Assembly (NCBI GenBank): GCA_017792345.1 | Contig: CP051228.1 | Coordinates: 248,001-312,000, forward strand | Length of the DNA stretch: 64,000 bases | DNA from: Mesoflavibacter sp. | GTDB lineage: Bacteria > Pseudomonadota > Alphaproteobacteria > UBA8366 > Aestuariispiraceae | Direction of reading: 5' to 3' | Shown: one piece after another, positions 29,761 through 39,325 of the stretch | How positions within the stretch are numbered: the stretch's first letter is position 1 | Layout of the letters: each line of letters starts with the position of its first letter | Made by a program: the position numbers and the translations under genes | The notes under the pieces: generated by a model | The model's database searches: none | Seen by the model: the letters and a program-made list of their open reading frames with translations, nothing else | Told to the model about the DNA's origin: nothing

Positions 29761-29881
29761 CCGACAAACCTTCATGTTCGCGCCTCGATGGGCGCTGCAT
29801 AACAAGGTTAACGGGCCCTGTCGAACCAATGCTGTCACAGAATGCCGTGCAATTTGCTACTGACGGTCGAACGCCTTGAAA

Positions 29882-31000
29882 TCAAAACAAATCCATCTGC
29901 GGGCTGGGCGGTCTGGGGGCAACGAAAGCACTGCAATCCAGATCGGACTGGCGGCGCGTATCGAGACCAAGCCTGCGGCGGGCAAGGCGGAACCGGTTCG
30001 CGATCAAATCCGCAAAGGGCCCGGTGCCGCGCATGCGCTTGCCGAACTGTGCCTGATTGAGCGCGCCGTCCCGGCTTTGCCGTATCAAGGACAGAACCCT
30101 TTCGGCACGGTCGGGATAATGGGCGTGCAACCATTCCTGGAACAGGTCCTTGATCTCCAGGGGCAGTCGCAGCATCACATAACCGGCGGACACGGCGCCC
30201 GCCTCCACCACCCGTTCCAGGATCGTTTCGATCTCATGATCGTTCAGCGCCGGGATCACCGGCGCAACCAGAACGCCGGTCGGAACCCCCGCTTCCGTCA
30301 GGCGACGGATCGCGGCGATGCGCTTCTCCGGCGTGCTGGCGCGGGGTTCCATCTTGTTCGCCAGATGCCGGTCCAAGGTGGTAACGGACAGCATGACCCG
30401 CACCCGGTTCTCCCGCGCCGCCGGAACCAGCAAATCCAGATCCCGGCAGACCAGGGCATTCTTGGTCACGATGGTATAGGGGTGGCGCGCCTCGTTCAGG
30501 ACCCGCAACAGGCCGCGCGTCGCCTCCGTCTGCCGCTCAACCGGTTGATAGGGGTCGGTATTTGTCCCAAAGGCGATCGGAGCACAGCGATAGGACGGTT
30601 TAGCCAGTTCCCGAACCAGCAGTTCCGCCGCATTGGGTTTCCAGAACAGTTTCGTTTCGAAATCGAGGCCGGGCGACAGGCCGAGATAGGCATGGGTTGG
30701 CCGCGCGAAACAATAGACGCATCCATGCTCGCAACCGCGATAAGGATTGATCGACCGGTCAAAGGGGACATCCGGGCTGTCGTTCCGCGTGATGACCTTG
30801 CGCGCGCCATCGACGCCCAGCTTGGTCTTCGGCGGCGGCGCGCCGGTACCGTCGACATCCTCGGCCAGCAGCCAGCCATCGTCGATCCTCGCCGTTTCAT
30901 GCCGTTCGAACCGTCCGGTGCGATTCGTCACAGAACCCCGCCCCTTGGTCGGGCGGTCAGGGCGCGGATCCGCCTGGGTCGTTTGATAGCCGATGTTCAT
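29882..31000 (-). CDS. PA0069-family radical SAM protein
   Basis: A 372-residue radical S-adenosylmethionine enzyme. The [4Fe-4S] cysteines are in YRGCEHGCVYCFARPTH (about residues 88-104, CxxxCxxC). The preceding DVPFDRSINPYRGC and following GTNTDPYQPVE are typical of the PA0069 group (COG1533), relatives of spore photoproduct lyase. A DNA-repair role is suspected for the group but the reaction is not known. The N-terminus contains a charged linker (PRPDRPTKGRGS) seen across the group. A LexA-like site lies 25 bases upstream of the start. Confidence 0.9.
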   Translation of the reverse strand: MNIGYQTTQADPRPDRPTKGRGSVTNRTGRFERHETARIDDGWLLAEDVDGTGAPPPKTKLGVDGARKVITRNDSPDVPFDRSINPYRGCEHGCVYCFARPTHAYLGLSPGLDFETKLFWKPNAAELLVRELAKPSYRCAPIAFGTNTDPYQPVERQTEATRGLLRVLNEARHPYTIVTKNALVCRDLDLLVPAARENRVRVMLSVTTLDRHLANKMEPRASTPEKRIAAIRRLTEAGVPTGVLVAPVIPALNDHEIETILERVVEAGAVSAGYVMLRLPLEIKDLFQEWLHAHYPDRAERVLSLIRQSRDGALNQAQFGKRMRGTGPFADLIANRFRLARRRLGLDTRRQSDLDCSAFVAPRPPSPQMDLF

Positions 31001-31024
31001 GGGCTCAATCTACAAACAAAATAG

Positions 31025-31039
31025 GAATAAATAAAGAAC
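31025..31039 (-). promoter_or_regulatory. Candidate LexA box upstream of the radical SAM gene
   Basis: On the minus strand the sequence reads GTTC, 7 bases, ATTC. The alphaproteobacterial LexA box is GTTC-N7-GTTC, so there is one mismatch. It sits in the AT-rich leader of the PA0069-type gene. A separate small palindrome, GGACAT-A-ATGTCC, lies at 31046-31058. Confidence 0.35.
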
Positions 31040-31158
31040 AAAAAGGGACATAATGTCCGCTTCGCATTTTCTGGGTATTTGGCGCAGTCCGGTTGCGGGA
31101 TTCCCGGGCCGTTCCTACACTCTGCGAACCTGTCTGGAAGGAAAGGACGGAACGGTCC

Positions 31159-31494
31159 ATGCCGTATGTTTCACGCGACGACGAAGGCCGGATCAACGGA
31201 ATCGGCGACCGCCCGGCCCCGCATGCCAAGGAATTTCTGCCGAACGACCATCCCGAGGTGATCCGCTATCTGCGCGGGGCCAGCCCCAGCGCGATGATGG
31301 ACCGCCTGAGCGCGACCGATACGGAGATGGCGCGTATCTCCGAGGATTTGATCGACGTTCTGGTCTCGCGGAACATCCTGAACTTCACCGATTTCCCGGT
31401 CGAGGCGCAGCGCAAGCTGATGGCCCGGCAGAAGCTGCGCAAAAGCCTCTCCGCGCTCAGCAACCTCGTCACCGACGAGGACGACATCATCTGA
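31159..31494 (+). CDS. Conserved protein, 'tryptophan synthase beta-like' family
   Basis: A 111-residue soluble protein beginning MPYVSRDDEGRINGIG. It has a helical body ending in EDLIDVLVSRNILNFTDFPVEAQRKLMARQKLR. This matches a small conserved proteobacterial family that databases name 'tryptophan synthase subunit beta like', although it has no tryptophan synthase domain and its function is unknown. AAGGACGGAAC precedes ATG 31159. It stands alone between the radical SAM gene (divergent) and a convergent gene whose stop is 6 bases away. Confidence 0.75.
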   Translation: MPYVSRDDEGRINGIGDRPAPHAKEFLPNDHPEVIRYLRGASPSAMMDRLSATDTEMARISEDLIDVLVSRNILNFTDFPVEAQRKLMARQKLRKSLSALSNLVTDEDDII

Positions 31495-31500
31495 TTTTGG

Positions 31501-32511
31501 TCACGCGACCGGCGGGATGGCGGGCTGGGTCTCGAACGCCGCCTGCCAGCGCGCCACGGCCGCATCCCCCGGCGAACAGGCGGCCAGCTTGCGCAAGGCG
31601 ACCCGGATCGCCGTGCGTTCCCGCCGGGACAGGCCAATCGTATCCGGCGGCGGGCTTCCTGCACGGACACCGTCGCGCGCCAGGCGTTTCGCCGCCTCCA
31701 ACTCCGCCTCCCCGAACCGGTCCAACAAGGCGTCGAACGCCGCCATGCGGTCGCGATCCAGTGTCGGCGCGGCTTCGCCCTGGCGCTGCAGGATCGGGTT
31801 CGGCGGACAGAAATGCAGCACAGGCACATGGCCCGGCGGCACCGGCACATTGGCGGAATGGGTCCGGCCAGATACCAGAAGATCAGGCAGGATATGAGTA
31901 TGCGGCCCGGGCGCGGTCCGCCCATCCGGTGCGGGGATCGGATTATAGACCTCTACCCGGCCCAGGCGGCTCTGGAATACGCGGTGCGGCTGCCCGGCAA
32001 GGATCAGACGATAGGCCTCTGCCCCTTCCGCCCCCAGAAGATTACGACCGATTTGGCCGCGCAATGCCTTGATCAGCGCCGGATCTGCGGTTCGGATCAT
32101 CGCCTGCAAGGTCAGACGTCCCAATCCCAGATCGAACAGAATGGCGGAACGGTCGTCTTGCCGGATTGCCTTTTCGTCCGGCCCCAGCTCAGCCAGCCCC
32201 AACTCAGCCAACCCCGGCCTGCCACAGCCGATATCCGCCGCGTCCTCCGGCAGACACAGATTGACCCCGTGCAGCCAGAAATCGCGCCGTTTGGTCAGAA
32301 ATTCATAAGGGGCGAGCCGGACCGGCCCGGACAGGGCGACACGCAGCGCCCCGCCGGTGCCGAAGATTGTGCCGCCGTCGGCAGCCAAGCGCACTTCCTG
32401 CGGTTGGCCGGGCACTGTGTGGTATTCGGCAATCGCGCCGAAGACGGCAACCGTCCAACTTGTATCGGAATCCCTCAGATACCGGTGAACGACCTCAACG
32501 ATATCCTTCAA
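31501..32511 (-). CDS. Conserved hypothetical protein, 336 residues
   Basis: I do not recognise a characterised family. The protein is soluble and has no signal peptide. It includes AVFGAIAEYH near the N-terminus, a β-rich middle (LRVALSGPVRLAPYEFLTKRR), a tandem LAELG-LAELG duplication at about residues 102-111, and NPIPAPDGRTAPGPHTHILP, where two His could bind metal. It starts with TTG at 32511, overlapping the stop of the upstream TetR-like gene (TTGA), so the two are translationally coupled and probably work together. Confidence 0.65.
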   Translation of the reverse strand: MKDIVEVVHRYLRDSDTSWTVAVFGAIAEYHTVPGQPQEVRLAADGGTIFGTGGALRVALSGPVRLAPYEFLTKRRDFWLHGVNLCLPEDAADIGCGRPGLAELGLAELGPDEKAIRQDDRSAILFDLGLGRLTLQAMIRTADPALIKALRGQIGRNLLGAEGAEAYRLILAGQPHRVFQSRLGRVEVYNPIPAPDGRTAPGPHTHILPDLLVSGRTHSANVPVPPGHVPVLHFCPPNPILQRQGEAAPTLDRDRMAAFDALLDRFGEAELEAAKRLARDGVRAGSPPPDTIGLSRRERTAIRVALRKLAACSPGDAAVARWQAAFETQPAIPPVA

Positions 32512-33143
32512 GCGGGCGCCCCGTCCGCATCGTCCGCGGCGGTACTACCCGCAACGGGTGGTTTGAAGGAGGGCAACCAGCGCACGGCCCGCTCCGCCTG
32601 GGAAAGGGCTTTGTCCAGTGCGGCCATGGTCTTCGATAGATCCTCGGAGTCATCCTCGAACCAGACCCGCAGGCAATGCAGCCAGATCGCCGCCAGGCCC
32701 TTGACCCGCAGCGCACCCGCGACACCGTCGGCGGATTCGCCCGCCGCCTCCAGATACCAGGCCATGGCACGCAGCCCCTGCGGCGCCATTTCGATGACCG
32801 CCGCCGGATCGCCGGGCAGGTCCCGTCGGATTGCCAGAAGCGCGTCGCGGTGCGGCTGCAGGGCGTCGAAGCGGCGCATCAGCAGATCGAACAGCCGGTC
32901 GCGAACGCTTTCTTCCTCACCGAAGTCCGGGTCGTCTGCCAGGATCGCGGCGTCGATCCGAACCAGGAACCGGGCGAGAAGGGCCGTCTTGCCGCCGAAA
33001 CACCGGCGCAAATCTCCCAGATCGCAGCCTGCATGGGCCGCGATGTCGGTCAGCCGGACATCCCGATACCCACGTTCCGCGAACAGGGACAAGGCCGCAT
33101 CGATCGCGGCTGTCTCAATTTCCGAATCCGTCTTTCGTTCCAT
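32508..33143 (-). CDS. TetR-family regulator with a COQ9-like C-terminus
   Basis: A 211-residue protein. Residues 8-60 form a TetR-type helix-turn-helix (AIDAALSLFAERGYRDVRL, then the recognition helix and FGGKTALLARFL); the usual Tyr before the final helix is Arg here. The C-terminal half (MAWYLEAAG … WLHCLRVWFEDDSEDLSKTM … LDKAL) resembles the COQ9-related TetR-like proteins found in Rhodospirillales rather than a classical ligand domain. It might therefore bind a lipid or quinone instead of acting only as a repressor. ATG 33143; coupled to the hypothetical gene downstream and 28 bases from the histidine kinase stop. Confidence 0.72.
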   Translation of the reverse strand: MERKTDSEIETAAIDAALSLFAERGYRDVRLTDIAAHAGCDLGDLRRCFGGKTALLARFLVRIDAAILADDPDFGEEESVRDRLFDLLMRRFDALQPHRDALLAIRRDLPGDPAAVIEMAPQGLRAMAWYLEAAGESADGVAGALRVKGLAAIWLHCLRVWFEDDSEDLSKTMAALDKALSQAERAVRWLPSFKPPVAGSTAADDADGAPA

Positions 33144-33171
33144 CGCCGGGCGATCCGATCCGTTGATCCTA

Positions 33172-34257
33172 TCATTCGACCGCTCCCAACAGGCCGGCCA
33201 ATCCGCCGTCATCATCGCTCAACACCCGGTCCTCCGGCAGGCCGATGATGACCGTAGTGCCCATGCCGGGGCTGCTTTTGATTTCGAGCCACCCGCCATG
33301 GGAAATCACGATAGCGCGCGCGATCGGCAAGCCAAGCCCCGTTCCGGATTCCGCCGCGTTGAAACTGTAGGACGCCCGGCCGAAGGGCATCAGCGCGGTG
33401 GCGACATCGTTGCTCGACATTCCGATACCGTTGTCGATCACGCGGAGAACCGCGAAACCGCCGGTCACGCCATCATAGACAGCGCGTATCTCACTGCCCC
33501 TTTGTGAGTATTTAAGGGCGTTGGAAAGGAGATTTGTGAAAACCTGGGTCAGTTTCAGTTCATCGGCGAACAGTGTGGGCGCGGCATCGAACCCGCTCAA
33601 CGTCACCGTGCTGCCCTTCTCGCCCGCCAGATTACCGACGATCCGCACGGCTTGATCGATCACCACGCCCAGTTCGACCGTCGATTCATCCATCGCATCC
33701 GGCCCGGAACTCAACTTGCCCAGTTCCAGCATGCTCTTGACCATGGCCAGCAGATACTGGCCCGACGCGTTGATGTCGTCGGAATAGCTTCGATAGCGCT
33801 CCGGCACCGGGCCGAAATGCTGATGGCTTATGACCTCGCTGAACCCTATAACCGCGTTCAACGGGGTCAGCATCTCATGCGACAGGTTCGAAAACAGCTG
33901 TGTCAGCGCCTCATTCGGAAGGGATCTCTCGGTGATCGCCCCCGTCCCGTCCGTCTTCAACAGATAGACCGGCCAGGCCTTTCCGGAACCGCCGCCACCG
34001 ACGCCGTTCTGATCGAACATCATCGCCAGCCCGCCGCCCGATTTCAGGCGCGCCGGGATCCAGCGTCCGGCAAATGCCGACGGATCGACGGGTGCCTCCG
34101 CGCCTTCCCCGAGATCGACGAAATTCCACAACTTCTGACCAAGGACGCCGCGACCCGACCCCGCCAGTATCGCCATTGCCGACACGTCCGCATTGACGAT
34201 GACATCGCCGTCCAGTTCGACCCGGGGCAAAGGCAATGGGGTGGAGCGGCCTTTCAT
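33172..34257 (-). CDS. Soluble sensor histidine kinase, coupled to a pentapeptide-repeat gene
   Basis: A 361-residue kinase without membrane helices. Residues ~10-125 form a PAS-like input region; the dimerisation helix has the phospho-acceptor His in LFSNLSHEMLTPLNAVIGFS (about residue 128). The ATPase domain has the N-box NLLSNALKYS, G1 DNGIGMSSND and G2 GTGLGLPIARAI. The ATG at 34257 overlaps the stop of the pentapeptide-repeat gene (ATGA). No response regulator is nearby, so it is an orphan kinase by position. The PAS-like assignment is weaker than the kinase assignment. Confidence 0.9.
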   Translation of the reverse strand: MKGRSTPLPLPRVELDGDVIVNADVSAMAILAGSGRGVLGQKLWNFVDLGEGAEAPVDPSAFAGRWIPARLKSGGGLAMMFDQNGVGGGGSGKAWPVYLLKTDGTGAITERSLPNEALTQLFSNLSHEMLTPLNAVIGFSEVISHQHFGPVPERYRSYSDDINASGQYLLAMVKSMLELGKLSSGPDAMDESTVELGVVIDQAVRIVGNLAGEKGSTVTLSGFDAAPTLFADELKLTQVFTNLLSNALKYSQRGSEIRAVYDGVTGGFAVLRVIDNGIGMSSNDVATALMPFGRASYSFNAAESGTGLGLPIARAIVISHGGWLEIKSSPGMGTTVIIGLPEDRVLSDDDGGLAGLLGAVE

Positions 34258-35606
34258 CGGTCGCCACCTTCCGCCGCCGGGAAGCCGATGCACCCTTCCG
34301 CCTGACAGCCTTCGAAATTCGTCTCGGGCGATATGACCGCACCCTCCAGGCTGGCACCGTTCAGAATGGCCCCTGTGAAATTCGTGCCGGTCAGATCCGC
34401 GCGACGCAGATCCGCATTGGTCAGGTCGGCCCGATTGAGGTCCGCGTTGCACAGACGCGCGCCGGTCAGAACGGCATTCTTCAAATTGGCCGACATCGTG
34501 CGCTTGCGATCGGTCAGGACAAGGGGGCTCAAATTCGCGTCCGTCAGGTCCGCTTCATTGCAATGCGCGCCGCCAAGGCGGGCTCCTCGCAGATCCGCCT
34601 CGACAAGCTTCGCCATGCGCAGATCGCTGCCGGTCAGGTCGATCAACGCCATATTGGCGACGGAGAGGTCCGCCTCGTAGAGGCAGGTCCGCCGCACCAG
34701 CGCCGCCGACAGGACCGCGCCCTGCCAGTCAACGCCGCGCAGAGAGACGCCTTCCAGTGTCAGCCGCGCGCCTTCCGTCGAATTCGACTGTACCCATTTC
34801 CGGTGCGCAGCCTTCATCACATCGATGTCTTCCTCAGCCTCCGCGAAGGTCTCAGGCAGTTTCGCATTGGCAAGGGACGGGCTGGTCATCAGCGCGTAAT
34901 CCGCGATCGCGCCGGTCAGGTCCGCCCCATCGAACGTACTGTCGACGACCTCAACCTCCGTCAGGATCGCGCCCCGAAAGTCGGCATTGTCGACACGACA
35001 GCCGGAAAAGCTGGTCCCTTTCAAATTGGCGTTGGTGAAGACCGCATTGCGCAAATCCGCCTGCCTGAAGGTGACCCCGCGCATTTCCGCACCCGTGAAA
35101 TCGGCGGCAAGGGCAAAGCTGTTGCCGATCTTGGCGCCAGTCATGTTCGCACCATGCACCGACGCACCGGACATGTCCGGGGATTGGGCATGACCTTCCA
35201 GATTTTCCAGCCCCGCATGCTTGTCGGCCTGGGCCAAGACCGCTTCGCGAACATCGACCTCGGTCATCATCGCACCATTCAGCGAGGCGCCCCGGAAACA
35301 CGCGCCGCGCAAGTCCGACCGATGCAGCTTCGCGCCGTCCAGAACGGCACGGGTCAAATTCGCGCCATAGAAATTCGCAAACTGAAAGGATGACCGGTCC
35401 ATCCTGGCATTTGTCAGGCTGGCACCGCTGAAATCGGCCTCGTCCAACAACCGCCCCTGCATTACCGCGCCATCCAGCGCGGTGTATTTCAACAAGGCAC
35501 GCTTGCCGCTCGGCTTTCGTTCCAAAAACCGCTCATGGGCCGAAATAATGGAGTCCAAATCTTCTTTGGTCATACGCCCCGGCTGACTTCTTTCAACACT
35601 TCCCAT
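34254..35606 (-). CDS. Long pentapeptide-repeat protein
   Basis: A 450-residue protein. After a ~30-residue helical lead (KEDLDSIISAHERFLERKP), most of it is pentapeptide repeats of the A(D/N)LxX type, e.g. LTNADLRRADLTGTNF. These occur in two blocks (about residues 45-225 and 280-430), separated by a charged helical insert (AEAEEDIDVMKAAHRKWV). Such sequences fold as right-handed quadrilateral β-helices; some mimic DNA and bind gyrase, others are scaffolds. No signal peptide is seen. ATG 35606 is used; ATG 35573 (MTKEDLDSII) is a credible alternative and fits the first conserved residues. Its stop overlaps the kinase start. Confidence 0.85.
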   Translation of the reverse strand: MGSVERSQPGRMTKEDLDSIISAHERFLERKPSGKRALLKYTALDGAVMQGRLLDEADFSGASLTNARMDRSSFQFANFYGANLTRAVLDGAKLHRSDLRGACFRGASLNGAMMTEVDVREAVLAQADKHAGLENLEGHAQSPDMSGASVHGANMTGAKIGNSFALAADFTGAEMRGVTFRQADLRNAVFTNANLKGTSFSGCRVDNADFRGAILTEVEVVDSTFDGADLTGAIADYALMTSPSLANAKLPETFAEAEEDIDVMKAAHRKWVQSNSTEGARLTLEGVSLRGVDWQGAVLSAALVRRTCLYEADLSVANMALIDLTGSDLRMAKLVEADLRGARLGGAHCNEADLTDANLSPLVLTDRKRTMSANLKNAVLTGARLCNADLNRADLTNADLRRADLTGTNFTGAILNGASLEGAVISPETNFEGCQAEGCIGFPAAEGGDR

Positions 35607-35765
35607 CAAATCCCGCCATTAACCATAGTATGGGGCGCGATTGAATTTTCCAGTCAGCGCCTCGCCAACCAAGGGATTTTCTGTGCGGCCCGCCCGCGCA
35701 GCCTCGGAATTAGGCATCAGGAACGGTTAAGAAATCGTTGTGATTCCGGGGCCCGCAGCCGGAAA

Positions 35766-35797
35766 AGAGAAAGGGCGGCGCAGATTGCGCCGCCCTT
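35766..35797 (-). terminator. Terminator of the groESL operon
   Basis: AAGGGCGGCGCA (35771-35782) and TGCGCCGCCCTT (35786-35797) form a perfect 12-bp stem with a 3-base loop. On the minus strand TCTCTTTTCC follows. It lies 33 bases past the groEL stop. Confidence 0.85.
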
Positions 35798-35829
35798 CCC
35801 GGAACAGTTTGCGGATGAAGCCGACAGGC

Positions 35830-37470
<1,641 letters not shown>

Positions 37471-37519
37471 CTACTCCGTATCAAGTTGTGGCAGTAACGG
37501 TTTGTCCGAAGACCCCGTC

Positions 37520-37834
37520 TTAGGCGGCCTTCTTCTTGGCAACCTGCACGTCCAGGACGCCCAGGATGTCGCTTTCCTTCATGATCAGCAGCTCTTCGCC
37601 GTCGATCTTCACTTCCGTGCCGGACCATTTGCCGAAAAGCACCAGGTCGCCGGCCTTCACATCCAGGGCACGGACGGAGCCGTCTTCCTGAATATGGCCG
37701 TTGCCCACAGCGACGACTTCGCCCTGCATCGGCTTTTCCTTGGCGGTGTCCGGGATGATGATCCCGCCGGCCGTCTTCTGATCCTCTTCGACGCGACGAA
37801 CCACAACACGGTCGTGCAAGGGACGGAATGCCAT
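37520..37834 (-). CDS. groES: Co-chaperonin GroES
   Basis: A 104-residue lid subunit that forms heptamers closing the GroEL chamber. It begins [18 protein letters not shown] and carries the mobile loop around [16 protein letters not shown]. The conserved [15 protein letters not shown] and EESD-like DILGVL follow. GGAGGTTC precedes ATG 37834. First gene of the heat-shock operon; the CIRCE element lies 52 bases upstream. Confidence 0.99.
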   Translation of the reverse strand: MAFRPLHDRVVVRRVEEDQKTAGGIIIPDTAKEKPMQGEVVAVGNGHIQEDGSVRALDVKAGDLVLFGKWSGTEVKIDGEELLIMKESDILGVLDVQVAKKKAA

Positions 37835-37885
37835 GATTGAACCTCCTCCATTCGTAAGACAAAGGTTTGTCATGCTGATGATGAT

Positions 37886-37912
37886 TTAGCACTCCTGGCA
37901 TTGGAGTGCTAA
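37886..37912 (-). promoter_or_regulatory. CIRCE element (HrcA operator)
   Basis: TTAGCACTC, 9 bases, GAGTGCTAA: an exact match to the CIRCE consensus. It lies between the groES start and its promoter and is the binding site of the HrcA repressor, which releases it after heat shock. hrcA itself is not in the window. Confidence 0.98.
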
Positions 37913-37926
37913 ACAGTGCGCGATCC

Positions 37927-37955
37927 ATGTATGAAAATCTTTCACCGCTTTCAAG
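37927..37955 (-). promoter_or_regulatory. Candidate groES promoter upstream of CIRCE
   Basis: On the minus strand CTTGAAA (37949-37955) is followed after 16 bases by ATACAT (37927-37932), ending 15 bases before CIRCE. The CTTGAA block would also suit an RpoH (sigma-32) -35 element. A partial second CIRCE arm, CAGCACTCCCGGC, lies about 20 bases further upstream (37975-37987). Confidence 0.5.
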
Positions 37956-38156
37956 AGGATTTGGATGAAATTATCAGCACTCCCGGCGATCGGCTGACAA
38001 CCAATTGATTTATAACATTTTTGTTGCGACGCACACCAAATTGGGGGCAAACTTTTTGCCTGTGGGAGATGCGACTCCCCGCCCTCAAAGGGCGTCGAAA
38101 CGCACCTCCCGCTCGCGAAGAAAAGCAACAACCGCGACAGTAGGAGGCATAAGCCG

Positions 38157-38447
38157 ATGTCTGGTACCGATACCCCGGCCGCTGCGGACGGGCTTTCCCT
38201 GCAAATGAAGGGCTATCGCCTTTCGACCGCCGAAATCCTCTATCACATGCCCGACCATCCGGGATTGCTGCAAAGCTTCATCTGGCAGCATTACGATATC
38301 GCCCCGAAATTCCCGGAACTTCACCGGTTCCTGGATTTCTGGGTTGAGAATATCGACGGCCCGCTGCATTCGGTCCGCGTCGCGCGCTACGACCTGGTCA
38401 CGCCGGGCGACACGCGCTTCACGGACGCCTGGATGCAGATTCACTGA
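38157..38447 (+). CDS. usg: Usg-family protein
   Basis: A 96-residue protein of the Usg family (named from a gene near trpF in other bacteria), which in alphaproteobacteria is a short conserved protein of unknown function. Core signatures are LSTAEILYHMPDHPGLLQSF and the closing FLDFWVENIDGPLHSVRVA. AGGAGG seven to ten bases before ATG 38157 is a strong ribosome-binding site. It is monocistronic, divergent from groES. Confidence 0.92.
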   Translation: MSGTDTPAAADGLSLQMKGYRLSTAEILYHMPDHPGLLQSFIWQHYDIAPKFPELHRFLDFWVENIDGPLHSVRVARYDLVTPGDTRFTDAWMQIH

Positions 38448-38480
38448 ACTCCCGGGCCCTGGCTAGACAATGAATCCGGG

Positions 38481-39254
38481 CTAAACGATGAATTCGGTCG
38501 TCGTCAGACGGCCGCTGCCGCAGACCGAGACGACATGCCCTTGCGGGACTGCCGTCCAACGCGGTCTGTCGGTATCCAGCGGCTCGGAGACGAGGGTCAT
38601 CGCCGCGCTGCCTGCGCCAGTGTAATAGAGCGTCGGCGCCAGCGCGTCCGAGGCACAGCGGAAGGCGAAGATCCGGTTGCCGTCGGACAGGACCGCCGTG
38701 AAGCGCAGAGGTTCGGTGATCCCGGCCTCCGCCATTGCGCGGCGGACAATGCCCAGACTTTCGCCCATGGCACCCACCGGATCGGCGTCCAGTCCCAAGG
38801 ACAGGGCCAGAAGAAAGACCAGTTCCGAATCCGTCGTACCTTGGCGGCAGGTATAGAATTCGTCCGGAAGCATCTGTTCCAGCTTGCGCCGGATCAGGCC
38901 GTAGCCGCCGATCTGGCCGTTATGCATGAACAGCCAGCGGCCATAGGCGAACGGATGGCAATTGGCCCGCGTCGTCGCCGTGCCGGTTGAGGCACGGACA
39001 TGGGCGAAGAACAGGCGCGACCGGATCTGCGCCGAAAGATGCTTCAGATTCTCGTCGTTCCAGGCCGGCAGGATTTCGCGGTACAGGCCCGGCTCCGGCC
39101 GTTCGCCATACCAGCCCAGCCCGAACCCGTCGCCATTGGTTTCGGTCTTCGCCTCCGCCGCGTGCAGGCTCTGATGGATCAGGGAATGGTCGGGCTTCGC
39201 GACCAGGTCTTCCAGAAACAGGGGCGGTCCCCAGTAAGCCAACCAACGGCACAT
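38481..39254 (-). CDS. Class II glutamine amidotransferase, YafJ-like
   Basis: A 257-residue Ntn-type amidotransferase domain without a fused synthetase. The product starts MCRWLAYWGPP, so Cys2 becomes the catalytic N-terminal nucleophile after Met removal. Other conserved parts are ETNGDGFGLGWYG (about residue 38), FFAHVRASTGT and FMHNGQIGGY. It resembles YafJ and EgtC-like hydrolases; no ergothioneine genes are near, so the substrate is open. GGAGACAG supports ATG 39254. Its last codons and stop are duplicated just downstream in frame (second TAG at 38463). Confidence 0.88.
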   Translation of the reverse strand: MCRWLAYWGPPLFLEDLVAKPDHSLIHQSLHAAEAKTETNGDGFGLGWYGERPEPGLYREILPAWNDENLKHLSAQIRSRLFFAHVRASTGTATTRANCHPFAYGRWLFMHNGQIGGYGLIRRKLEQMLPDEFYTCRQGTTDSELVFLLALSLGLDADPVGAMGESLGIVRRAMAEAGITEPLRFTAVLSDGNRIFAFRCASDALAPTLYYTGAGSAAMTLVSEPLDTDRPRWTAVPQGHVVSVCGSGRLTTTEFIV

Positions 39255-39325
39255 GAACTGTCTCCGATACATCGAACGCGCCACATTTTAGGGCTGCGCC
39301 TCCCTGCTCATGCAAGCGCTTTAAC

